64,000 bases of DNA, taken from positions 151,909,108 through 151,973,107 of the forward strand of contig NC_092804.1 of assembly GCF_040954645.1 (NCBI RefSeq), in the 5' to 3' direction. The position numbers were made by a program, and so were the translations under genes. Origin of the DNA: Diabrotica undecimpunctata. Lineage: Eukaryota > Arthropoda > Insecta > Coleoptera > Chrysomelidae. Shown here in pieces: positions 33,185 through 43,129 of the stretch. The notes under the pieces are model-generated. The model made no database searches. It was not told where the DNA came from and saw only the letters and a list, made by a program, of their open reading frames with translations. Positions within the stretch are counted from its first letter, which is position 1. Each line of letters starts with the position of its first letter.

Positions 33185-35560
33185 GATTCTTCTTTAAGGG
33201 CCATCTCCGCGGCAGAGGTCGGCAATCATCATAGCTATTCGGACTTTTGAGACGGCTGCTCTGAAAAGTTCATTTGATGTACATTCTTACCATTCTCTCA
33301 GGTTGCACAGCCATGACATTCTACGCCTCCCTATGCTTCTCTTTCCTTGGATCTTTACCTGCATAATCAGTTGGAGCAAGGTGTATTTCTCTCCACGTGT
33401 AATATGTCCGAGATATTCCAATTTTCTTGTTTTAAATATATTTAAAATTTCTATTTCTTTATTCATCCTTCTCAGAACCTCTTTGCTTGTGACGTGTTCT
33501 GTCCACGATATTTTCAGAATTCTTCTATACACCCACAGCTCGAATGATTCCAGTTTTTTCATTGATGTCGCATTCAAGGTCCAAGATTTCATTCCATAAA
33601 ATAAAGTCGAAAAAACATAGCACATCGCCAACCTAACTCTTAGTTCCAATTTTAAATCCCTTGTACATAGCACTCTTCACATTTTGTTTAAATTTGCTTT
33701 AGCCTTTTCTATTCTGATTTTGATCTCCTGAATGTAATCATTTATGGAGTTAATCATTGTTCCCAGATATGCATATTTGTCCACTTGTTCGACGTAGGTT
33801 CCGTTTATTAGAAGATTCTTGTTATTTCTTTGAGTTTTCGATATTCTCATAAATTTCGTCTTCTTGGCATTCATTGTTAGACCATACTCTTTTCCATACC
33901 TCGCTATTCTGGTCACCAGTCCCTGAAGATCTTCAATATTTTCGGATAAGATCACAGTGTCGTCCGCACATCTAATGTTGTTAATGGGAACTCCATTTAT
34001 CTTTATTCCAGCTGTTTCACCCTCAAGAGCGTTTTTCAGGATCTTTTCAGAGTAGGCATTAAAAAAAATTGGCGACAATACGCATCCCTGTCTCACTCCA
34101 CATCTTATTTCAATTTCCTCTGACAGCTGTTCGTTAACACGTACTTTTGCTCGCTGTTTATAGTATAAATTTGATATGATCCTGAGGTCGTTGTAGTCAA
34201 TCTTCTTTGATTTCAGGACATTCATTAATTGTTTATGTCGTACTTTATCGAATGCTTTATTATAGTCAATAAAACATACGTATATATCTTGATTGACATC
34301 CAGGCATCTTTGTATCAGTATATTAAGTAAGAAAAGAGCTTCACGGGTTCCTAGGCCTTTGCAAAAAGCAAATTGTGTATCATTAACGTATATGTCCAGT
34401 TTGTAATATATTCGGTTATGAATGACTTTTAGTAGTAACTTTAGCACATGAGACATCAAGCTAATGGTACGGTAATCGCTGAATTTCCTTGCGTTTTTCT
34501 TTTTGGGGAGACAAATAAAAATCGACGTTAACCACTCTTTGGGTAATACGCCCGAACTATAAATTTGGTTCAAGAGTGTCACTAAAACATCAATGTGCTT
34601 CTCATCTAGAATTTTTAGGATGTCTATAGGAAGCATGTCAGGTCCAGGGCTTTTCCCACTCTTTATTGTTTTTAATGCGTGTAATATTTCTTTTTTTGTA
34701 ATATATGGACCTATTTCTTCTGACGTAAGTTCTATGTGCTCCAGATCTCCTCTTTCATCATCGAACAATTCGTCGATATATTCTGCCCATCTTTGTACTT
34801 TCTCGTCCGTATGTGTTATGGTAGTCCCGTGTCTATCCAGAATTGCACGAGTTAGATATTGTTTTCTTAGTACCCCCAGTTCTTTAACTTTCTTGTGTAG
34901 GTTAAACAGATCATATTTATTTTGAAGTTCTTCGATCTCTTTGCATTTCTCTTCAAAGTATTTTTCTTTTGTCTGCTTTATCATTTTCCTGATCCCGTGG
35001 TTTATCCCTCTGTATTTATTGTTGTCTTTGTTTTAAAATTGTCTCCGTTGTTCCATCATATTGAGTATCTCGTCATTCATCCATTCTTCTTTTCTCCTTG
35101 CGGAAGTCTTTAGTATTTCTTTAGAGGGTTCCAGTAGACAATATTTTAGTCGATCCCAGTACTCGTCAATATCATTGATGTTTGTGTTCAATTTACTGCA
35201 GTTCACAGGCAGTTCATGTTGGAGTCATTCTTTTCTTTAGGTTCTTTAAGTTTTCTTGTATCTATTGTAGGGATTCTTTGATGTCTTTAAAATTTTTAAG
35301 GGTGAGTGTAATCTTGGCGATAAGTGGATTGTGATCTGAGGCCACGTCTGATCCAGGATATGCTTCCACGGCTTTATCAGCATTACGGTATCTTTCATTG
35401 ATCATAATGTAGTCTATCGGGTTCCTGACTACTTTCTCCAATATATCTACGGGCGAACGCCATGTATACAATCGTCTGTTTGGTAACGTAAAAAATGTAT
35501 TTGTAATAATCAAGTTCTGCTCTTGGAATAAGTGGGCAGATAACAGTCGTAAGAAGAAAA
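33185..35560 (-). pseudogene. RTE-like LINE: endonuclease end, RT and 3' end, frameshifted
   Basis: From right to left on the minus strand: C-terminal endonuclease region with RRLYTWRSP, IDYIMINERYRN and SDHNPL (35540-35290); a linker; a long open frame 34984-33677 (435 codons) with SGKSPGPDMLPIDIL, motif A VCFIDYNKAFDKV, GVRQGCVLSPIFFNAYSE and motif C CADDTVILSEN, where the usual Tyr is Cys; a frame change near 33675; then GMKSWTLNATSMKKLESFE and YLGHITRGE (33673-33287); another frame change near 33290 and the end NELFRAAVSKVRIAMMIADL (about 33275-33215). The 5' part is missing. The same clade as 17068-18420. Both Asp of the active site remain, but frame changes kill it. Confidence 0.82.
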
Positions 35561-35629
35561 GAAGCTTGTAAAGAGTTCTTGGAAATAAAAGGTTAATTTG
35601 CGATATAATTAACAAAGACATTCAATCAT

Positions 35630-36209
35630 GATTATAACTAGATCATAATTAATTTGGTTCTATAATATTTTATTTAGTGATTTCATTTCAAAATAAATAT
35701 AATCTTTCAATTTAGATATAAAAAAATTAAAAGAAGTAATATTTCTTGACAGAAAATTTTTGCCTTGATTTAATTTAAAAAAAGAAAACACAGAGAAGAG
35801 ATCTTTTATTTGAATACAAGTCCAAACAATTATTGATAATGTGTATAAGAATTTTAATCAATTTTTTAATTTTAATTATACGAATTAGCGCATATGATAT
35901 AATAATGTATGATTTTGATCAATTGTAAAATGGTCTGACCTTAATAATTTTTTTTTATTCTTTTTTAATAAATTATTTAATAGTTTAGTATTACAAAATT
36001 AATTGGTTTAGTTTATTTTCCTATTCGTCATCCATTCCTCAAAGTTAACTGCTTAAAAAATACTTTAAAACCCATTTATTATAACTAACGATAAAAGAAG
36101 GCCTGAGATCCAATTTTAATTAAAATAAATTTATTTGTTTTTGCAAAATTAGGCCTTAGGCATATTAAATCAACTAAACATATAAAAGGTCCAAATTTGC
36201 AAATCATAA
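35630..36209. other. No gene recognised
   Basis: Strongly AT-rich spacer preceding the Tc1/mariner element. Confidence 0.5.
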
Positions 36210-37003
36210 TACACTCTGGGCCAAAATTAACGGGCTAACTTAAAAATGGGTAATTTTTGATGTCTTATATCTAGTATACCTGTTGTCTGATTTAAGTGAT
36301 TTTTTTAATATGTTATAGTTTTATTCCTTGACAATATCGTTATAATAATTATAATAATATGGTTGCTAAACAGGTAAATTTTTCATTGTATACCGGGTGT
36401 ACGAATTAAACTACTGTGTGTTTTTCTTACAGTTTGCATTACCCTGTGAAATATTCTAGCATTTATAAAATATTAAAATTAAAACCTAACTACAACCTAA
36501 TGTTTTCTTAACATTTTGTTTTTTGGTTTATTCGCTCATGTTGGATAATACAAAAGTTAGGTAGGTTAACAACTTGCCATGTTTTTCATCAATACAGACG
36601 ATTTAACTCACCAGTAAAATTAACCTAACCACCTTTATTATTGTTTTGTTTACATTACCTGTGACAGTTTGTTTCCTAAATTTATGTCATCGAAGGATTC
36701 TGGACATATAGTCGTTGTACGACATTGTTGCAAATCCGTTTCCGTGTTAACCCATTAGTGCTCAGAACTAAAAAAGTTTGAAAGTTGTAAATTTTTTTAT
36801 AGATTTTATTACAAATAGTGTTACATATTTACTAAAAAATACATAAAAAAATCAAGGTCTGTCAAAAGGTTGTCAAAATGAGTGGCAACTTTAGTTGCCA
36901 CTGAGCGCTTACGGTTTGGTAATAACCAAAAATTTTCTATGTAATAGAAATGTATTAAAAACTAATCGTGATTTAACAAAACTAGAGATACATATTATGG
37001 AAA

Positions 37004-39011
37004 TTATTTATGGAAAGTTTCAAAGCAAGTCACATGTAGGGGTACATTACATTTATTACACAAGTATGTTGTTCTTCTTTGACACATTTTACATCTGCGG
37101 TACTTTGAGTCTCCTTTCGCGATAATGTGATTTTTCTTGTCCGTTCTTAGATCTTCCAAAACAGCGGAAGTGGAAAACGATGTATGCGGCCCGGGTTTAG
37201 TTGGAGAACAACCATATTTTGTAAGAAGCTGTAATACTACTTGTCTTCTAAATTGCAGGTATGGTAATTCGTGACCTAGAAGCCTATATAGAAGCCAACC
37301 TTGAACACAACATTCATCCACAGACCAAGCATAGAGTGGCCACCACCATTTTTTATTGCGAATTTTGCATCTATATTGAGCAGTGAACTGATCATTTAGG
37401 TCAACACCTCCCATATTAGAATTATAGTGGGAAATGGCATTAGGCATTTTAATCATCATCTTCTTTTTTTCACGTTTACTAAACCGCTGAACATTTTTAA
37501 ACGGCACTTCTGTGTGGCAGTTTGATAATACTGTTACAACAGCATTGTCATTCCATCTAATGGCTGTTAGCTTTCCATTAGATGTGGAATGTGTCGTCCC
37601 TCTATCACATTTCTTGAAAGATTCTTTGGGAGGTAAATTCATCCACTTTGCTATTCTATTTTCTCGCAATGTTCCAGTTCCCCCCAAGTCTCGTTTAGAC
37701 AGTTCTTCAAGTAAGGACACAGAAGTGAATAAATTGTCAAAATATAATTTAGTCCCGCTAGGAAGGTTGGCATATTCAGCAAGTCCTAGTACTACATTTC
37801 CTCCTTGTCCGAGTCCCGTATCAGGAAGCTTTGTATGTGCACCGCAGTATGGTTCAGCATGAGACAGAAATCCATTAGGGCTTGCTAAAACCCACAATTT
37901 AAACCCAAAACGAATAGGTTTGCCCCGTATAAATTGTTTTGTAGGATGACGTCCATAATACGGGACTATGCTCTCATCTATAACAACTGAATTTTCAACT
38001 GGTACTTGCTTGAATGAATTATTTAGATAATCAAACAGAGGGCGGACCTTGTAAAACCTGTCAGTGTTTATCTGCGAGTTATCATTTAGATGGAGATACC
38101 GTAATATATCCTCAAATCGACGTCTTCGCATTGCTTCTGCAACTATAGCTACCTTGCAGTCAGGTTCATTTTGCCAATACATCCGCTTACTCGGCAGTTG
38201 GTGGTAACCAGATAATAAGATTATTCCCAAGAAGACAGAAATTTCATCATAACTTACATTTAAACTATGCACTCCCTTTTGTCCGGCATAAAGATTAGTT
38301 TGTGTAATGATATGTTCAATTAGAGTATCAGTAAAAAAGCATTTGAAAGCTTGAAGTGGAGAATTTACTGAGTTTTTCAAAAATTCCATAGTCGATGGTC
38401 CAGAGGGTATAGTAACGGCAGGTAAATTCCAACTGTTTTCTTTATTTTGAGACCAAACACTGTTTGAAGATGCAATTACTTTTCGCTTTTTTTTTCAATA
38501 GGTTTTGAAGTACCTGGCTGTGACAAATCAATATTTTTCTCATCCAAACAGATATTTACTGTATTGTTTGAATGATTCTCAACAATTTCCTCATCCAACT
38601 CAACAATCGCTTCTGATCTGAGGATTCTACTTGGTAAATGATTTGGATTTCCTTCAGTTTCGTCATCTGATAAATCTGAATCTTCGTCTGTATCAGCTTC
38701 AGCAGATTCTATAGGAGGAACTATTCCTACAGACCTGATTCTTCTAAAAAAACTTGATCCGTAATTTTCTTCACAAGATTTCATAATTTCATCTACGCTA
38801 AACGTATTATCTTCAGACCTAAAAGAAAAAAATAAATCATTCTAGTGCTCAGTGGCAACTAAAGTTGCCACGTGAATTTAGGGTACCATAATTATGTTAT
38901 AATTCAATGAACAGTTAATTTTCTTAGATCAGTATATATAATAAACCTTTGGTTTAAAATGAATTGAGTATGAACACAAAATATTATAAATTAACTAAAA
39001 AATACTTACAT
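37004..39011 (-). pseudogene. piggyBac transposase, two exons, one homopolymer frameshift
   Basis: DDE transposase of about 600 codons. The start codon is split: exon 1 ends in AT (39011-39010), an intron of 191 bp (39009-38819) runs from GTAAGTATT to TTTTCTTTTAG, and exon 2 starts with G (38818), giving M-S-E-D-N. The acidic N-terminal part runs to a stop after a run of nine A (minus strand; T-run 38487-38495). One more A there would give the basic KKKRKV stretch, an SV40-like nuclear signal, and join the 461-codon catalytic frame (38389-37004). That frame has VIDES, YFDN and MGGVDLNDQ, the three Asp positions of the family, and a C-terminal cross-brace zinc domain (CKMCQ, CNKC, HVTC, ETFH). 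The single indel could be a real mutation or a sequencing error. Confidence 0.88.
38819..39009 (-). other. Intron of the piggyBac transposase splitting its start codon
   Basis: Donor GTAAGTATT and a pyrimidine-rich acceptor CTTTTAG are both good. Neither exon has its own start Met in frame at this point: the ATG appears only after joining. The first ATG in exon 2 alone (38784) would lose only 12 codons, so a start without splicing is also possible. Confidence 0.65.
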
Positions 39012-39367
39012 TTTTTAGGACTAAGTTTGGTTGCTGCAAAACTCTAATATTGAAATAAATACTAACGAGTACCTAACAAGTTTACAAGCAAATTTGTAGG
39101 TTATAAATACATGTGGACACGCTAAAAATAATATACCACTTAAAAATAGGTCACACACAATACACAAGAGATTTTACGGGTGTTGAAAGTCACTGGCAAC
39201 TAAAGTTGCCACTGAGCGCTAATGGGTTTAACAATTCTTGAACAATTTGTAATTAAAATTAAATTTGTAATTAAAATTAACAACTAAAATTGTAATTTTA
39301 TATTATTGTGAGCGAATATTGTTTAAGTTGAAATTTTAGTGCTTATTTATTGTTTGTGATTTTAAAA

Positions 39368-40217
39368 ATGCCACTCGTTCCAACTGATGCTGCTAGGGCA
39401 GTGGCTTTAGTTAATGCTGGTTACAGTCAACGTCATATCGCTGGTATACTCGATGTACCTAGAACAATGGTAAAAGATGCCATCACACCATTTCGCGAGA
39501 CAAGATCGTATAAACGCAGGCCAGGTCAAGGAAAACGATACATTTCTTGTGATAGTGTATTGATGCGTTGTTAGTATGAGTAGACAAACGTTTAGAAGAA
39601 GACTGTTAGAAATAAACTTAAGGGCTTTTTGTTCAGCTCGCGCACCACAACTGCTCCCACAACACCGTAGGGCTAGAGTTCATTGTGCGCGAGAATATGC
39701 TAACTGGACTATGGTGGAATGGAAGAATATACTGTTCTCAGATGAGAGCAGAATAGCCCTAAAAGGTCCAGATGGACGCCAACGTGTCTATAGGCATCAA
39801 AATGAAAGGTTTGCTGCATGCGCTATAACCGAAACAGTGGCTTACCGAGAAAAGTCAATAATAATTTGGGGAGGTATTTCTTACGAAGCGCGTACTGATC
39901 TTGTTGTGTTCGGTAGAGGCAGTGTAAATGCCCAAGTATACGTGCAAGAAGTTCTCCAAGACCATGTCATGCCTTTTGCAGCATTTATTGGTGAGAACTT
40001 CAAACTAATGCATGGCAATGCATTAAAGATCTACCCGTGAATACCTTAATGAGATCGGGATTCAAGTTCTAAGATTTGACAACCTCAAAAGATGGGTAAG
40101 AGTAAGAGTACCAGCATCCTTTGAAGAGCTGAAGACAACTGCGGTAGAAAAGTGGCAAAATATCCCCCAATCTGATATCCAGGATATCATGAATGGATTG
40201 CCAAACTGGCTCCAATA
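39368..40217 (+). pseudogene. Tc1-type transposase, internally deleted and catalytically dead
   Basis: The ATG at 39368 opens a paired-like HTH (ARAVALVNAGYSQRHIAGIL then a KRRPGQGK linker). A stop and shift near 39571 separates it from a second frame 39576-40040: SRQTFRRRLLEI, DDE start ILFSDESRI with the first Asp, IIIWGGIS, and LMHGNA where LMHDNA is expected, so the second Asp is Gly. The stretch that should hold the last acidic residue (SPDLNPIEHVW type) is deleted. The frame resumes at YLNEIGIQVLRFDN and ends in FEELKTTAVEKWQNIPQ and NGLPNW at 40217. Normal members have about 340 codons. Confidence 0.85.
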
Positions 40218-40667
40218 AGTCCTAAGGGCTAGGGGCGGCAACACCCATTATTGATACCCATTTTTTTTATTCAATTAGAGTTTGATTTCCAAAATGTTGT
40301 TAATTTAAATTTTCTTTGAAGATTTTATTCTTTGGATTTTTACTGTAACAATTGACTTTTTATCAAAAAGATTATTTTTTCTCTTCCGCGGAGATAAAAA
40401 TTGATAAGAAACATGTCTAGTTGTTAAAGCACCTAACTTTTGTATTATCCAACATAAGCGAATCAATCAAAAAACAAAATGTTGAGAAAGCATGAGGCTA
40501 TAGTTACGATTTAATCTCAGTATTTTACAAATGCTAGCTAGAATATTCCACAGGGTGATGCAAACTTTAAGAAAAAAACATAGTTTGATTCGTACATCCG
40601 ATATACAATAAAAATTTACCTGTTTAGCAACAATATTATTACAAAGATATTGTCAAGGTATAAGGCT

Positions 40668-41196
40668 GTCACCTCGGGGGAACAAATACGGGTCAATACA
40701 CCTCCGGGTGCTCTGTAGAGGGCTTCGAATATCGCAGTCGAGAGCTCCTCTACCCAAGTCTATTTACTGGGTATGGACTTGTAAATATTTATCTTCTGAT
40801 GGCTTGTCTTGAAAAAGACAAGATATTTCTTACATGACAAAGGTACACCAAGTCGAAATAAAGCATCAGGTCGTGGTCTTCTGAAGGCTTATCTTGAAAA
40901 AGACAAGATATTTTTTACATGACAAAAATATAGGTCGAAATAAAACATCAGATTGTAGTTGAATAATATCTCAGCCACAGAGTATAGAGGAACAGCAGGA
41001 AGCAGCGCCCCAAGAGCACTAAGCTCTCGGAGGGCCCTTGAGGGACTGACCTGGCTGACCTGAAAATCGCCAATATTTATATGTGCCGTTCGAGCGATAA
41101 ATAGGGATTTCCAGGTCAAGAGCCAATGGGAAAATTCAAGGCGGGGCGATGCGCATCGAAATGCGCACTAGTCCACAGACTATGGCATTCGATGAC
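40668..41196. mobile_element. 529-bp non-autonomous insertion with GTCA ends and an internal tandem repeat
   Basis: Interrupts the right TIR of the Tc1/mariner element. It starts GTCACCTCGG and ends CGATGAC, and is flanked by AAGGCT at 40662-40667 and 41197-41202 (6-bp duplication). Inside, an 84-bp unit is repeated twice (40793-40876 and 40877-40957) and each copy carries a hairpin CTTGTCTT-GAAA-AAGACAAG or close variant plus AGATATTT-TTACATGACA. No coding frame. The right half is GC-richer than the surroundings. I do not recognise the family; a solo LTR or a MITE is possible. Confidence 0.6.
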
Positions 41197-41339
41197 AAGG
41201 CTATACCATATTAACAAAATCACTTAAATCGGACAACAGGTTTAGGAGATATAAGAAATAAAAATTTTCCCATTTTTAAGGTGACCGGTTAATTTTGGCC
41301 CAGAGTATATATATATATAAAAGATATACAAAGATATAC

Positions 41340-41814
41340 AAAGTATCATTTTCTAGTTTAGGTATGTCGTATGTGTATAATAGATAGAAGACTCTTCCTT
41401 GAGGGACTGCTGCTTTGATTTCTTTTAGATCTCTGTACACGTCTTATTGCTTAATTTTAAACTATTTATAAGATATTATTATGTATGACTGCAGAATTTC
41501 TAAATATTGTTTAGGCATAAGCATTTTGAGTTTGTAGATTAAACCTTTAGGTCATACTTTTTCGAAGGCCTTAGCTACGTCTAAAATGACTGTAGAAGAA
41601 CAAACTTTTTCTTCTAATGATTTTTTTAATTACGTTGCTAATTCTGTGTAAAAATTGGTGGTTTGGAATTATTATTTCCCTTCTATTATTTGTTTCATTT
41701 TTTTAGCAGGAATTTCTCAAAAATCTTCGTAAAATCCATCAAGATTCAGAAATGCATATTACTTTATCATTATAAATAAAAAAACTGTAGCAATTTATAG
41801 TTGGAGTTTTCTAA
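41340..41814 (-). pseudogene. Jockey-type LINE RT remnant
   Basis: On the minus strand around 41600-41500 the RT motif A reads VILDVAKAFEKV followed by a stop and PKGLIYKLKML, then YLEILQSYI. The rest is too decayed to follow. It ends where the inverted-repeat element begins. Confidence 0.55.
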
Positions 41815-41876
41815 AAAATTTTGAATAAAATCCTTTATAAAAAGGTATATAAAAAACCCAGTTGGGCTATGTTGCA

Positions 41877-41920
41877 TTGACAAAACGTTTTCGGAATAAA
41901 TATTCCATCATCAGTGTCAA
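41877..41920 (-). ncRNA. Hammerhead-type ribozyme, left arm
   Basis: Reverse-complement twin of 42122-42165, identical across core and helices: TTGACA, CTGATGA, GGAATA/TATTCC, GAA, AAC/GTT, cleavage-site T, TGTCAA. Confidence 0.7.
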
Positions 41921-42121
41921 GTTAATACATGGATGTAGCCACTAAATATGTGGGTAAAAACCCTTTAAAAATAATTAAATAAGATTTGATCTACATTATG
42001 TCTAATTTACATTTAAGATGTTAAAGTTACCGTTGGATAGGTAACAGGGCGACATATGACTCTACATTAGTTGCGAGTCCTGAGACGGTATGTCTACGAG
42101 GACTTTGTCAAAGCAACTAAC

Positions 42122-42165
42122 TTGACACTGATGATGGAATATTTATTCCGAAAACGTTTTGTCAA
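42122..42165 (+). ncRNA. Hammerhead-type ribozyme, right arm
   Basis: Helix I strand TTGACA (42122-42127), CTGATGA (42128-42134), one extra T, helix II GGAATA-TT-TATTCC (42136-42149), GAA (42150-42152), helix III AAC/GTT without loop (42153-42158), cleavage-site T (42159), helix I strand TGTCAA (42160-42165). All invariant core bases of the hammerhead are present except for the additional U before helix II. Loop-less helix III is the form reported for Penelope-like elements, thought to act as dimers. Confidence 0.7.
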
Positions 42166-42229
42166 TGCAACATAGCCCAACTGGGTTTTTTATATACCTT
42201 TTTATAAAGGATTTTATTCAAAATTTTTA

Positions 42230-43125
42230 ATATATGGTATACAGCCAAATACAGGAACTTTGTTTCCTTGTGGATTTTCTAAAAAAGTGGTGAATTATTT
42301 GTTTATAAGAGTTTTAAACAAAATTAAGCGGTAAACGTTGGCAGTTTGGTTAATGAAAGGTATGGAACAACTCAAAACAAACATTTTAAGCATTGGCAAA
42401 TGTTTTTATGTTAATTTTTTGCCGAGATATTGAAAATTGATTTGGGCGCTCAGCAAGTAGTAAAGCAAATTTTAATTAAAAGTGATAGATATATTTTTCA
42501 ACATCAAACTATTGTTGAAGAATATCTCTTATATGCGGATTTAATATTCTTAATAGATAGCACCACCAACTGTAGAAATAAACTCAACAAAATGATGTTT
42601 AATTCGCAAAAAGGGGCATTATTTAAAGTAATCGTGGTCGGACGTCGGTATTTCAGGGCTAAGTGAGCCGTCACCCGAGTGGGTCACTGAAATAATGATG
42701 GTCGTTTAGCAGAACCGTGTCGGCAGTGGATCCACATACCAACTATCCGGGATAAATTACAAGTTGCTCGTCGTTTGTTGTTCCTGCTTACCCACTGCTG
42801 TCGACCGACCACACGCTATCGTCAGCATAACGGAGAAAACGCCGCTCCCACTTGTTTGAATGTTAGTAGCTACACTTAACTACATCTCATTAAATAATAA
42901 TTCCCTCTGTAATTAATATAGAATCTAGTATATAATAAATCATAACAAAAATCAAAAGGTAATAAAATAGTTAATAATTAAGGCGAATAGAAGCTCCAAG
43001 CTTCTGTATTTTAGTATTATACAAAAAAAAAAGATATATGAAAAGCTTATTGGAAAAAATAGAACAGCGGCTAACAGATGTTATATTATACATTCACTAT
43101 ATTTAAAGATCTTTTTCATTTAAGG
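42230..43125. other. No gene recognised; GC-richer stretch 42630-42850
   Basis: The stretch with GGTCGGACGTCGG, GAGCCGTCACCCGAGTGGGT and AACGCCGCTCCCACTTG differs in composition from its AT-rich neighbours and precedes the LINE at 43130. It could be a LINE 5' leader, but no ORF1 is seen. Confidence 0.4.
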
Positions 43126-43129
43126 TACA

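Larger units (their letters stand above)
36751..39227 (-). mobile_element. piggyBac-type transposon, apparently complete
   Basis: Flanked by TTAA (36747-36750 and 39228-39231). Ends are CCCATTAGTGCTCAG and, in reverse, (A)CCCATTAGCGCTCAG. A 20-bp near-palindrome GTGGCAACTTTAGTTGCCAC or its complement occurs inside the left end (36883-36902), the right end (39192-39211) and the intron (38851-38870), suiting an internal transposase-binding repeat. One transposase gene on the minus strand fills the element. It is inserted in the Tc1/mariner element, so it is the younger of the two. Confidence 0.88.
36212..41307 (+). mobile_element. Tc1/mariner-type transposon with ~390-bp TIRs, carrying two nested insertions
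   Basis: Outer ends read CACTCTGGGCCAAAATTAAC (left) and, in reverse, TACTCTGGGCCAAAATTAAC (right), each flanked by TA. Homology between ends continues inward to about 36600 and 40430: shared blocks include AGTGATTTTTTTAATATG / CATATTAACAAAATCACTT, TGCTAAACAGGTAAATTTT and TCATGTTGGATAATACAAAA. The transposase relic is at 39368-40217. A piggyBac element (36751-39227) sits between left TIR and transposase, and a 529-bp element (40668-41196) interrupts the right TIR. Without these the element would be about 2.1 kb. Confidence 0.85.
41815..42226. mobile_element. Short inverted-repeat element with a hammerhead ribozyme in each arm
   Basis: Arms 41815-41923 and 42118-42226 are inverted copies of about 109 bp, nearly without mismatch, around a 194-bp centre. 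Each outer end reads TTTGAATAAAATCCTTTATA (left strand sense). Each arm holds a complete hammerhead core. The centre has CCC...GGG runs and no frame. A fragment of the same family is at 2190-2425. By analogy with Penelope elements, whose terminal repeats carry such ribozymes, this may be two facing PLE ends, a non-autonomous derivative, or a separate ribozyme-bearing element. No RT is attached here. Confidence 0.75.

Noticed and set aside
41310..41345. Short ATATACAAAG tandem repeat
   Set aside because: Two to three units of low-complexity sequence at the Tc1 flank; no significance.
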